The notes: generated from the letters alone by a model not told the origin. A DNA stretch of 21,522 nucleotides from an uncultured Collinsella sp. (GCA_959601045.1 CAUGNZ010000031.1:1-21522); one strand, 5' to 3'. Shown: positions 7,883-15,963, counted from the stretch's first letter. Numbers and translations: made by a program.

Positions 7883-10762
7883 ATGTCTGATTCTTCTATC
7901 GTTATTCGCGGCGCGCGCGAGCATAACCTGCGCGATATCGATGTTTCCATTCCGCGCGACCAGCTCGTGGTCATAACCGGTCTTTCCGGATCGGGCAAGA
8001 GCTCACTGGCGTTCGATACCATCTATGCCGAGGGCCAGCGCCGGTACGTCGAGAGCCTTTCGAGCTATGCGCGTCAGTTTTTGGGCCAGATGGACAAGCC
8101 CGATCTGGACTCGATTGACGGCCTGTCACCGGCTGTGTCGATCGATCAGAAGACGACGTCCAAAAACCCACGCTCGACGGTGGGCACCGTAACCGAGATT
8201 TACGACTATCTGCGTCTGCTGTTTGCTCGCGTGGGAACGCCGCACTGTCCTGAGTGCGGTCGTGTCATTGAGCGTCAGACGACCGATCAGGTTGCCGATA
8301 AGGTGCTGGCGGCGGGGGAGGGCCGTCGCGCGTTTGTGTTGGCGCCGGTGGTTCGTGGACGCAAGGGCGAATATGCCAAGCTGTTTGAGGACCTGCGTGC
8401 GGAGGGCTTTAGCCGTGTGCGCGTCGACGGCGAGGTGCGCTCACTTGACGACCCTATCGACCTGGACAAGAAGTTCAAACACGACATTGAGGTCGTGGTC
8501 GACCGTATTGTGATTCGAGAGAACTCCCTGGGTCGCATTGCCGAGTCCGTTGAGCAGGCGACGGCACTGGCGCACGGTAATGTGAACGTGTACATGCTGC
8601 CTGACCGCGACGCTCCCGAGGGAACCGAGGGCGAGTTGCTGGAGTATTCGCTGGCACTGGCGTGCCCGGAGCACGGGCATTCCATCGACGACCTGCAGCC
8701 GCGCGATTTCTCGTTCAACGCGCCCTATGGTGCATGTCCCGAGTGCGATGGCCTGGGCTTTAAAAAGACGGTCGATGCCGAGGCACTGATTGAAGACCCC
8801 TCAAAGTCGATTGCCGACGGAGTCTTTGGCAGCCTGTTCGGCAATTCCAACTATTATCCGCAGATTTTTGCTGCGGTCTGCAAACACTTTAAGGTGAGTG
8901 CCGATACGCCATGGGAGGACCTGCCCCCGCGGGTGCGTCGTGCGTTTTTGGATGGCATGGGCGACACGAAGATCTCGGTCGACTATCAAAAGCTCGACGG
9001 GCGTCGCAGCCAGTGGGACACTAAGTTCTCGGGTGTGCGCAACATCCTGTACGAGCGTTACAACGAGACGACGAACGAGAACACCAGGGCTCGCTTGGAG
9101 AAATACATTCGCGAAGAGCCATGCTCGAGCTGTCATGGTGCTCGCCTGCGTCCCGAGATGCTTGCTGTCACCGTGGGCGGCAAGTCCATTTACGATGTCT
9201 GCTGCCTGTCGTGTCGTGAGTCGCTCGAGTTTTTTGAGGGCCTGGAGCTTACCGAGCGTCAGCAGTTTATCGGCGGGCGCATCGTCAAGGAAATCCTGGA
9301 GCGCCTGCGTTTTCTGGTCGATGTCGGACTCGACTATCTGACGCTCGATCGCGCCTCGGCGACGCTTTCCGGCGGTGAGGCACAGCGCATTCGCCTGGCA
9401 ACGCAGATCGGCGCCGGCCTCATGGGCGTTCTGTACATTCTGGACGAGCCGTCGATCGGCCTTCACCAACGCGATAACGAGCGCCTGATCAAAACACTCG
9501 AGCGCTTGCGCGATATCGGTAATACCGTTATCGTCGTCGAGCACGACGAAGATACTATTCGCGCTGCCGACTACGTGATCGATATGGGTCCCGGCGCGGG
9601 CGTTAACGGCGGACACGTGGTCGCCGCAGGAACGCCTGCTGATATCATGGCGTGCCCCGATTCCATGACGGGTGCCTATTTGACCGGCAAACGGATGATT
9701 CGCGTGCCCGATGAGCGCCGCAAGCCCGGCCGCGGCTGTCTTAAGATCACGGGTGCCCGCGCTAACAACCTTAAAAACGTTACCGCCAAGATTGAGTTCG
9801 GTACGCTCACAGTCGTTACCGGTGTTTCGGGATCGGGCAAGAGCTCCCTGGTCACCGATACGATTGCACCCGCGCTTACGAATGCCATCCATCGTTCGAC
9901 GCGTCCCGTGGGGCCGTACAAGAAGATCGAGGGCATCGAGTGCATCGATAAGGTAATCGATATCGACCAGTCACCGATCGGTCGCACGCCGCGTTCGAAC
10001 CCTGCGACCTATATTGGCCTGTGGGATGATCTGCGTGCGCTATTTGCAAGCACGCCGGAGTCGAAGGCGCGCGGCTACTCGCCGGGACGTTTCTCCTTTA
10101 ACGTAAGCGGCGGTCGCTGCGAGGCGTGCAAGGGCGATGGCCAGATCAAGATCGAGATGCACTTCCTTCCCGATATCTATGTCCCTTGTGAGGTATGTGG
10201 TGGCAAGCGTTATAACCGCGAGACACTCGAGGTGACCTACCGCGGCAAGACAATCTCGGACGTGCTCGACATGAGTGTCACCGAAGCGCTGGCTTTCTTT
10301 GGGAATATCCCGCAGATTAAGCGCAAGCTGCAGACCCTATATGACGTGGGTCTGGGCTACGTGAGCTTGGGCCAGCCCGCTACGACGCTTTCGGGCGGCG
10401 AGGCGCAGCGCGTGAAGCTCGCCAAGGAGCTTCATCGTCGTCAGACAGGCAAGACGTTCTACATTTTGGACGAGCCCACAACCGGCCTTCATTTTGAGGA
10501 TGTTCGCCAGCTGCTCGACGTGTTGCAGCGCCTGGTCGATGCGGGCAACACGGTTCTGGTGATCGAGCACAACCTTGATGTCATCAAGGTCGCCGACCGC
10601 CTGATCGATATGGGTCCCGAGGGCGGCAATGGCGGCGGAACCGTCGTGGTCTCAGGCACGCCGGAGCAAGTCGCGGCATGTTCGCAGAGCTACACGGGCA
10701 AGTTCTTGGCGCCGCTGCTCGAGCGTGACCGTGAGCGTCAGGCGCAGCTCGACGCGCAGTAA
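7883..10762 (+). CDS. uvrA: Excinuclease ABC subunit UvrA
   Basis: 959 residues, full length. UvrA is the dimeric ABC ATPase that finds bulky DNA lesions and loads UvrB. Two ATPase modules are visible: Walker A GLSGSGKS (33-40) and GVSGSGKS (647-654); signatures LSGGEAQ at 495-501 and 836-842; Walker B segments ILDEPSIGLH and ILDEPTTGLH. Zinc-binding cysteines are present, with the C-terminal module at Cys746, Cys749, Cys769 and Cys772, and a CPEHG...CPECDG pair in the first half. The ATG follows AAGGAG at 7872-7877. The gene is transcribed away from the mrp group, has an SOS-like box upstream and a terminator downstream, so it is probably monocistronic. Nothing is missing or unusual in the protein. 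Confidence 0.98.
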   Translation: MSDSSIVIRGAREHNLRDIDVSIPRDQLVVITGLSGSGKSSLAFDTIYAEGQRRYVESLSSYARQFLGQMDKPDLDSIDGLSPAVSIDQKTTSKNPRSTVGTVTEIYDYLRLLFARVGTPHCPECGRVIERQTTDQVADKVLAAGEGRRAFVLAPVVRGRKGEYAKLFEDLRAEGFSRVRVDGEVRSLDDPIDLDKKFKHDIEVVVDRIVIRENSLGRIAESVEQATALAHGNVNVYMLPDRDAPEGTEGELLEYSLALACPEHGHSIDDLQPRDFSFNAPYGACPECDGLGFKKTVDAEALIEDPSKSIADGVFGSLFGNSNYYPQIFAAVCKHFKVSADTPWEDLPPRVRRAFLDGMGDTKISVDYQKLDGRRSQWDTKFSGVRNILYERYNETTNENTRARLEKYIREEPCSSCHGARLRPEMLAVTVGGKSIYDVCCLSCRESLEFFEGLELTERQQFIGGRIVKEILERLRFLVDVGLDYLTLDRASATLSGGEAQRIRLATQIGAGLMGVLYILDEPSIGLHQRDNERLIKTLERLRDIGNTVIVVEHDEDTIRAADYVIDMGPGAGVNGGHVVAAGTPADIMACPDSMTGAYLTGKRMIRVPDERRKPGRGCLKITGARANNLKNVTAKIEFGTLTVVTGVSGSGKSSLVTDTIAPALTNAIHRSTRPVGPYKKIEGIECIDKVIDIDQSPIGRTPRSNPATYIGLWDDLRALFASTPESKARGYSPGRFSFNVSGGRCEACKGDGQIKIEMHFLPDIYVPCEVCGGKRYNRETLEVTYRGKTISDVLDMSVTEALAFFGNIPQIKRKLQTLYDVGLGYVSLGQPATTLSGGEAQRVKLAKELHRRQTGKTFYILDEPTTGLHFEDVRQLLDVLQRLVDAGNTVLVIEHNLDVIKVADRLIDMGPEGGNGGGTVVVSGTPEQVAACSQSYTGKFLAPLLERDRERQAQLDAQ

Positions 10763-10782
10763 AGAGACGCCGTGGTACCGAC

Positions 10783-10818
10783 GCGCCACCGATTCCTTCT
10801 GGTTCGGTGGCGCTTCTG
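10783..10818 (+). terminator. Terminator of uvrA
   Basis: A 10-bp perfect stem (GCGCCACCGA 10783-10792, TCGGTGGCGC 10804-10813) with an 11-nt loop starts 20 nt after the uvrA stop and is followed by TTCTG. The T tract is short, so termination may be incomplete. Confidence 0.7.
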
Positions 10819-10852
10819 TGTGTCGAGATGGCATATGCGGCGGGATTGGCCC

Positions 10853-10858
10853 TATACT
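10853..10858 (+). promoter_or_regulatory. Candidate -10 for the ybaK-murJ-uvrC unit
   Basis: TATACT (five of six) lies 37 bp before the ybaK start and after the uvrA terminator. The -35 is weak (ATGGCA at 10828-10833, 19-bp spacer). It is the only promoter-like element ahead of this three-gene unit. Confidence 0.4.
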
Positions 10859-10895
10859 TAATCCTTGCGTCGCTCTGCGAGGGAAAGGATGTGCC

Positions 10896-11396
10896 ATGGC
10901 AAAGGCTGTTAAGACGCCAAAAACCAATGCGATGCGCGAGCTGGAAAGCGCCGGCATCTCCTATGTTCTCCATACGTACGAAGACGATGGCGATGAATCG
11001 TCAGGTCTGGGCGTCGCGATTTCCGAGCAGCTTGGCGAGGAGCCCGGTCAGGGATTTAAGACCCTGGTCTGCACGACGCCGTCCAACGACCATGTCGTGT
11101 GCTGCATTCCTGTTGCCGACGAGCTCGACCTCAAGGCCGCCGCGCGCGCCGCAGGCGAAAAGTCGCTGACCATGATGCATGTCAAAGATCTGCTTGCCGC
11201 GACGGGGTATGTCCGCGGCGGTTGCAGCCCGGTCGGTATGAAAAAACGCTTCCGGACGCTGATCGATGAGACATGCGTCCTTTGGGATACCATTTTTATC
11301 TCGGGTGGCAAGCGCGGCTATCAGCTTGAGCTTGCTCCCGATGACTTAGTTGCATTTTGCGGGGCGACGGTTGCCCCGATCACGAGAGAGGACTGA
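10896..11396 (+). CDS. ybaK: Cys-tRNA(Pro)/Cys-tRNA(Cys) deacylase, YbaK/EbsC type
   Basis: 166 residues, the family's normal size. YbaK proteins hydrolyse Cys-tRNA(Pro), formed by mistake by prolyl-tRNA synthetase, and so protect translation fidelity. The family signatures are clear: GQGFKTLVC (51-59), containing the conserved Lys at 55, and TGYVRGGCSPVGMKKRF (103-119), nearly identical in form to the H. influenzae YbaK loop that shapes the active site. The start at 10896 is set by AAAGGA and by homology; the open frame extends upstream into uvrA and the terminator and is not coding there. murJ follows after 3 nt, so the genes are co-transcribed. No functional link to murJ is obvious. Confidence 0.92.
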   Translation: MAKAVKTPKTNAMRELESAGISYVLHTYEDDGDESSGLGVAISEQLGEEPGQGFKTLVCTTPSNDHVVCCIPVADELDLKAAARAAGEKSLTMMHVKDLLAATGYVRGGCSPVGMKKRFRTLIDETCVLWDTIFISGGKRGYQLELAPDDLVAFCGATVAPITRED

Positions 11397-11399
11397 GCG

Positions 11400-13703
11400 A
11401 TGCCGCAGGAAGAATCAAAGCGCGGAGCTCACTTTGCAAAAGGGTCGGCTCCTCAGGCGCCCGCGCCCGAGGCCGCTTCGTTCGATAACGAGATTCGAAA
11501 CGCCTGGTCCGCTGCCGCTGACCCGGGCGAGACGGCCGTGTACCTGCGTGCCGCCGGTGCCGGCACGGCACTTCCCCGTACGGTTCTTTCTTCGGCTCGT
11601 CCCGATGAGACGGCTGTCTTTTTGGCCGCCGCTCAATCGAGCGCCAGCGTGATGCCGATCGCCTCCGAGGCTCCTCGTGCGCCGCGTCCCGATGAGACGG
11701 CGGTGTTTTTGATGGCGGCCCAGGGAAAGAGTACACCGCAGATCGCTCCTGCCGCTCGTTCTGCCAAGCCCGCGGCTCATGATGATGGCGAACCGCTTCT
11801 TTCGGATGACGAATGGTCGCCGCTTGGTTCGACCGATCCCGTCGAGGGCGTGGCCATCGACGGTGATGACGACTGGGACCCTCTGTCGTTTTCTGCCCGA
11901 ACCGCCGCCACCAAAGAAGTTGACACGGTGTTTGGCGACCATGCCATATTCGATGATGATGCCGTATCCGGTAACAACATGCCGAACAGCGATGACGCCG
12001 CACCTGCTGATGACGCCGTTTTGGTTGACGATCCCTTTGCGATGACCGGCTCCTTTGCCGTCGTGGACGATTTGCCGCCACAAGATGAGGTTCATGAGGA
12101 CTCTCAGGACGACGTAGACGATATGGGTTCGTCGGACTACTCCACGGTTGGTCGTTCTGCTGGCCTCATGACCGTGCTGACCATCGTGTCGCGCGTCACC
12201 GGGTTTATCCGCACGTGGGTCATGGCAGCCGCCATCGGCATGTCGCTGCTCTCGTCCTCCTATCAGGTTGCCAACAACCTGCCCAACATGCTTTACGAGC
12301 TCGTGATGGGCGGCATGCTCGTTACGGCGTTTTTGCCGGTGTATATGGGTGTGAGGCGCGAGCAGGGCCGCGAGGCATCGAACGAGTATGTCGGCAACCT
12401 GCTCGGTATTCTGCTTCTGCTGCTGGGCGGCATCTCGCTGCTGGGCACCGTGTTTGCTCCCGGCTTTATTTGGACGCAGTCGTTCCTTTCGGGCGATGGC
12501 GGCAGCATGGATACCGCTGCGTTCATGTTCCGCTTCTTTGCAATCCAAATTCTGTTTTATGGCTTGGGCTCGGTGTTCTCGGGCGTTCTCAACGCGCACC
12601 GCGACTACTTCTGGTCGACGTTTGCCCCGGTTCTCAACAATGTCATCGTCATTGCCAGCTTTATGGGCTTTGCTCCCGTGTCTGCACAATTTGGCGAGCG
12701 GGCCGGTATTATCTTGATCGCAGCTGGTACGACCCTCGGCGTCTTTGTCCAGATGGCCTGCCAGATTCCCGCGCTTGGCAAGCATGGCGTGCATCCTCAT
12801 ATCCATATCGACTTTAAGGACCCCGCGCTGCGACAGACGATTGCGCTTGGTATCCCGACGCTGCTCGCCACGGTGTGCATGTTTGTCTCGACCTCCATTA
12901 CCAATGCCGCCGCGTTGGTGGTGCAGCCCGAGACCGGTCCTTCTGTCATCGCCTATGCGCGCCTGTGGTACACGCTGCCCTATGCGCTGATCGCCGCCTC
13001 GCTTTCGACGGCGCTCTATACCGAGCTCTCTCACGACGCACAGGAGAAGGATTACGACAGCGTCCGCACGGGCATTTCGCGCGGTGTCGCCCAGATGCTC
13101 TTCTTCCTGATTCCGTTTGCACTGTATCTGATCGTCTTCGCCCGTCCGCTCAACATGATCTACTGCGCCGGCAAGTTCGATGAATCCGGCGTGGCGCTGG
13201 TGTCGGAGTTCCTTATCTATCTGGCACTTTCCCTGCCGCTCTACGGCGTGGTTGTGCTGATGCAGAAGAGCTTCTCGGCCCTGCTCGATATGAAACCTTA
13301 TAGCCGCTATTGCCTGTACTCCGCTATCGGTCAGGCCGGTTCGGTGCTGCTGTTTGGCGTGGTGCTGGGATACGGTATGCCGGCAATTGCGCTTTCGTAC
13401 GTCGTTGACTACGTGGTCTTGGTCGGATGCTCACTGTGGTGGCTGCGCCGTCGTCTGCATGGCCTTCAGGTCAAGTCTATCCTGCACGGCGGTTTCTTCG
13501 GCCTACTGTTCGGTGGCTTGGGCGCTGCCGCGGGCACCGGCGTCATGTGGGCACTTGAGCACTTTGTCGGAGCGCTTGGCGGCTCGATCCTAATTACCCT
13601 GGGCTACGTTTGTGTTGCAGGCGTCGTCTCGCTCGCTGTAACTTTTGGCCTTGCCTTCGTTTTTAAGATGCCCGAGGTCTCGGCGCTGCTTCGTCGCAAG
13701 TAG
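11400..13703 (+). CDS. murJ: MurJ/MviN lipid II flippase with long acidic N-terminal extension
   Basis: 767 residues, against about 510-550 for a standard MurJ. Residues about 250-767 form the polytopic MOP-superfamily core that flips lipid II across the membrane; its first helix holds SRVTGFIR with Arg265 and Arg271, matching the conserved TM1 arginines, followed by NNLPNMLYELVMGG. Residues 1-245 are hydrophilic, rich in Asp/Glu/Ala/Pro and probably disordered and cytosolic. They contain three DETAVF-type repeats (residues 41-52, 67-79, 96-108) and a weaker pair, DDEWSPL and DDDWDPL. In mycobacteria MurJ carries a C-terminal cytosolic kinase-like extension bound by an FHA protein; here the extension is at the other end. 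ATG follows GAGAGAGGA; 3-nt gap from ybaK, none to uvrC. The flippase call is firm; the role of the extension is inference. Confidence 0.95.
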   Translation: MPQEESKRGAHFAKGSAPQAPAPEAASFDNEIRNAWSAAADPGETAVYLRAAGAGTALPRTVLSSARPDETAVFLAAAQSSASVMPIASEAPRAPRPDETAVFLMAAQGKSTPQIAPAARSAKPAAHDDGEPLLSDDEWSPLGSTDPVEGVAIDGDDDWDPLSFSARTAATKEVDTVFGDHAIFDDDAVSGNNMPNSDDAAPADDAVLVDDPFAMTGSFAVVDDLPPQDEVHEDSQDDVDDMGSSDYSTVGRSAGLMTVLTIVSRVTGFIRTWVMAAAIGMSLLSSSYQVANNLPNMLYELVMGGMLVTAFLPVYMGVRREQGREASNEYVGNLLGILLLLLGGISLLGTVFAPGFIWTQSFLSGDGGSMDTAAFMFRFFAIQILFYGLGSVFSGVLNAHRDYFWSTFAPVLNNVIVIASFMGFAPVSAQFGERAGIILIAAGTTLGVFVQMACQIPALGKHGVHPHIHIDFKDPALRQTIALGIPTLLATVCMFVSTSITNAAALVVQPETGPSVIAYARLWYTLPYALIAASLSTALYTELSHDAQEKDYDSVRTGISRGVAQMLFFLIPFALYLIVFARPLNMIYCAGKFDESGVALVSEFLIYLALSLPLYGVVVLMQKSFSALLDMKPYSRYCLYSAIGQAGSVLLFGVVLGYGMPAIALSYVVDYVVLVGCSLWWLRRRLHGLQVKSILHGGFFGLLFGGLGAAAGTGVMWALEHFVGALGGSILITLGYVCVAGVVSLAVTFGLAFVFKMPEVSALLRRK
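11520..11723 (+). repeat. Three DETAVF-type repeats in the MurJ N-terminus
   Basis: The units are DPGETAVYLRAA (11520-11555), RPDETAVFLAAAQ (11598-11636) and RPDETAVFLMAAQ (11685-11723). Their central threonines (45, 71, 100) are 26 and 29 residues apart. Units 2 and 3 are also near-identical in DNA over their first 17 bases (CGTCCCGATGAGACGGC), suggesting duplication. The linkers differ, so the short motif is what is kept. Confidence 0.85.
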
Positions 13704-15650
13704 GTGCTCGTGGCAGGTCACGACAACATCCCAACACTTGCCGAACAGGTTTCGCGCGTTCCCACGCAACCCGGCTGCTACCTTTGGAAAGATGCCAAGG
13801 GCGATGTCATCTATGTGGGCAAGGCAAAAAACTTGCGTGCCCGTATGCGTCAATACGTGACGCTACAGGACGAGCGTCAAAAGATTCCGCTCATGATGCA
13901 GCTGGTGGCGAGCTTCGACTATATTGTGGTGGAGACCGAGCACGAGGCATTGGTGCTCGAGCGCAATCTGATCGGTCAGTACCATCCGTACTTTAACGTC
14001 GATCTCAAAGACGATAAAAGCTATCCCTTTATCGCCATTACCAAGAACGACTTGTTTCCGGCTATCAAATACACGCGAGAGCGTCATAGACCGGGAACGC
14101 GCTATTTTGGCCCCTATACCGATAGCCGTGCGGCGCGTGAGACCATCGATACGCTACGCAAGGTTATCCCCATCTGCTCCGCATCCTGTGCGGAGTGGCG
14201 TCGTTGTCGTCGTATCGTCGAATCTCATAAGGGCGAAGAAGACATCGTCAATATGATTTGCGCGCAAAACGGGCGTCCCTGCTTTGACTACCATGTCGGG
14301 CGCGGGCCGGGCGCATGCGTCGGCGCAATTTCCCCTGCCGACTATGCCAAGAACGTCAAGCGTGTCGAACGTTTCTTGTCGGGCCATCGCAAGGATGTCG
14401 TCGACGAGCTTACGTCCGAGATGGCGGAGGCAGCCGAGACGCTCGATTTTGAGCGGGCCGCGCGCGTCAAGCGTCGCCTGGAAGTCATTAGGGGCCTGGA
14501 CGATCGCCAACAGGTCGTTTTTCCATCAAGCGTCGATATCGACGTCATCGGCTTCTACCGCGAAGAGACTATCTCTGCCGCCTGTGTCTTTGTCGTTCGC
14601 GAGGGCCGAACGGTTCGAACTTGTGAGTTCATCCTCGATAAAGGCCTGGATGTCGACGAGGAAGAGCTTCAATCGGGCTTTCTTAAGCGCTATTACGACG
14701 AGACGGCTGATATTCCAGCCGAGATCAATCTCTCTGTCGAGCTTGAGGATGCCGAAGCGTTGGGGGAGTGGCTTGCGGGCAAGCGCGAACGCTCTTGCCG
14801 TCTCCATAGGCCGCAGCGCGGCGAAAAGCACCGTCTGCTCGATATGGCTTCCAAAAATGCGCGCCATGCCCTCATGCGCTACATGATGCGCACGGGGTAT
14901 GCTGACGATCGCACCAATCGGGCGCTCCTGGAGCTCGAAAGTGCACTGGCGCTGCCTGCGCCGCCGTTGCGCATCGAGTGCTTCGATATCTCGACGTTGC
15001 ACGGCACTTTTACCGTTGCTTCGATGGTAGTATTTACCAACGGCCGTGCTGACAAGGGCCAGTATCGTCGCTTTAAAATTCAGGCCGAATTGGACGAGGC
15101 GAACGACTTCGTATCGATGTCCGAGGTTCTGGGGCGTCGCTATGCTCCCGAGCGCATGGCGGACGAGCGCTTTGGCTCGCGCCCCGATTTGCTCGTTGTC
15201 GATGGCGGCAAGCCGCAATTGACCGCTGCGATTAAGCAACTTGAGGCGCTCGGCCTCGATATACCAGTTTGTGGCTTGGCAAAGGCCGATGAGGAGGTTT
15301 TCGTGCCGTGGGACGAGACTCCCGTCGTGCTGCCGACCGGCTCCGCTTCGCTTTATCTGATCAAGCAGGTCCGCGATGAATCCCACCGATTTGCGATTAC
15401 GTTCCACCGCGAGTTGCGCGATAAGGCTATGACGGTTTCGGTGCTTGACGACGTTCCGGGCGTGGGACCCACCAGAAAACGTGCCATTATGCGCCATTTT
15501 GGCTCGATGAAGCGTTTGCGCGCGGCCAGCGAGCAGGAGATTGCAGAAGTTCGAGGCGTTCCGGCCGATGTCGCCAAAGCGGTCCACGAGGCACTTGTTG
15601 CATGGAATGCCGAGCGCGGCCAGACATCTGCCAACCGTTCCGAAAACTAA
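13704..15650 (+). CDS. uvrC: Excinuclease ABC subunit UvrC
   Basis: 648 residues. UvrC makes both incisions around a lesion held by UvrB. Domains: GIY-YIG nuclease (about 19-97, with GCY at 24-26 and IYVGKAKNLRARM at 36-48), a cysteine segment (158-205), UVR domain (about 232-265) that binds UvrB, an RNase H-like nuclease with the Asp-Asp-His set Asp428, Asp500 and His561, and a C-terminal tandem helix-hairpin-helix (VPGVGPTRKRA, about 584-594). The Cys segment is unusual: the position expected to hold the third Fe-S ligand is Gly201, and about 23 extra residues bring Cys162, Cys168 and Cys186. The start is GTG at 13704, abutting the murJ stop, or GTG at 13710; neither has a good ribosome site, so translation probably depends on coupling to murJ. 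Confidence 0.97.
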   Translation: MLVAGHDNIPTLAEQVSRVPTQPGCYLWKDAKGDVIYVGKAKNLRARMRQYVTLQDERQKIPLMMQLVASFDYIVVETEHEALVLERNLIGQYHPYFNVDLKDDKSYPFIAITKNDLFPAIKYTRERHRPGTRYFGPYTDSRAARETIDTLRKVIPICSASCAEWRRCRRIVESHKGEEDIVNMICAQNGRPCFDYHVGRGPGACVGAISPADYAKNVKRVERFLSGHRKDVVDELTSEMAEAAETLDFERAARVKRRLEVIRGLDDRQQVVFPSSVDIDVIGFYREETISAACVFVVREGRTVRTCEFILDKGLDVDEEELQSGFLKRYYDETADIPAEINLSVELEDAEALGEWLAGKRERSCRLHRPQRGEKHRLLDMASKNARHALMRYMMRTGYADDRTNRALLELESALALPAPPLRIECFDISTLHGTFTVASMVVFTNGRADKGQYRRFKIQAELDEANDFVSMSEVLGRRYAPERMADERFGSRPDLLVVDGGKPQLTAAIKQLEALGLDIPVCGLAKADEEVFVPWDETPVVLPTGSASLYLIKQVRDESHRFAITFHRELRDKAMTVSVLDDVPGVGPTRKRAIMRHFGSMKRLRAASEQEIAEVRGVPADVAKAVHEALVAWNAERGQTSANRSEN

Positions 15651-15719
15651 ACGCGCTTCTAAATAACTGGTATACATGATTGGCCGATTTTCAACCATTT
15701 GTTTCGCGGCGATTACCTG

Positions 15720-15737
15720 CCGATTTCGGGTTTTATT
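15720..15737 (+). terminator. Weak terminator-like element after uvrC
   Basis: CCG-ATTT-CGG followed by GTTTTATT, 70 nt after the uvrC stop. The stem is only 3 bp (4 with a 2-nt loop), so this may not terminate on its own; it is the only T-tailed hairpin in the gap. Confidence 0.25.
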
Positions 15738-15750
15738 AACGCTAAAACGT

Positions 15751-15783
15751 TTGACTGGCCATGGTGAACAACCCTGCTATCCT
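15751..15783 (+). promoter_or_regulatory. Candidate distal promoter of the ABC operon
   Basis: TTGACT (15751-15756), five of six to the -35 consensus, and an extended -10 TGCTATCCT (15775-15783). The spacing to TATCCT is 21 bp, too long for a textbook promoter, but the TG extension can compensate. Use of this promoter would put all the inverted repeats downstream into the leader RNA. Confidence 0.35.
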
Positions 15784-15815
15784 GCGGGTTGACGAAGACT
15801 GATATCTCACCTCGT

Positions 15816-15896
15816 CGATACATACTGTCTGGCGAATCGTTTGTCAATGAATTCGGTGAACGGTAGCAAATACCGTTCAAGCGTATGTATGTATCG
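15816..15896 (+). ncRNA. Candidate structured leader element (nested inverted repeats)
   Basis: An outer 10-bp stem, CGATACATAC (15816-15825) with GTATGTATCG (15887-15896), encloses two further pairings: CGAAT/ATTCG (15833-15837, 15851-15855) and the 9-bp TGAACGGTA/TACCGTTCA (15857-15865, 15871-15879). Drawn together they make a three-way junction. No known riboswitch class is recognised. Alternatively the repeats could be operators for DNA-binding proteins. Structure is read by eye, with no folding energy or covariation. Confidence 0.35.
15857..15879. repeat. Perfect palindrome TGAACGGTA-N5-TACCGTTCA
   Basis: Nine-base arms around GCAAA. Just upstream, TTGTCA (15841-15846) would pair as -35 with TAGCAA (15864-15869, 17-bp spacer) within the palindrome, so a repressor site on a promoter is a real alternative to an RNA hairpin. 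Confidence 0.6.
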
Positions 15897-15918
15897 GTCG
15901 CCGACCGCGGCACCTCAG

Positions 15919-15946
15919 TTGGGTTTGTCGGTAGGTAAGGTATATA
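15919..15946 (+). promoter_or_regulatory. Candidate proximal promoter of the ABC operon
   Basis: TTGGGT (15919-15924) and TATATA (15941-15946) with a 16-bp spacer. A start near 15953 would give a leader of about 60 nt to the ATG at 16016. This promoter would exclude the nested repeats from the RNA, making them DNA sites instead. Confidence 0.4.
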
Positions 15947-15963
15947 TCGTCCGCAAGTTGCGC

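Noticed and set aside
11415..13034. A 539-codon minus-strand frame opposite murJ
   Set aside because: Arg/Gly/His-rich shadow of a well-supported membrane protein; no ribosome site or domain.
13883..13996. Second reading frame inside the uvrC start region
   Set aside because: Short out-of-frame shadow within the GIY-YIG domain coding sequence.
15713..15913. A 66-codon minus-strand frame in the ABC leader, and a TTG-initiated plus frame from 15841
   Set aside because: No ribosome sites; the plus frame runs into the binding-protein gene out of frame, and both cross the inverted repeats.
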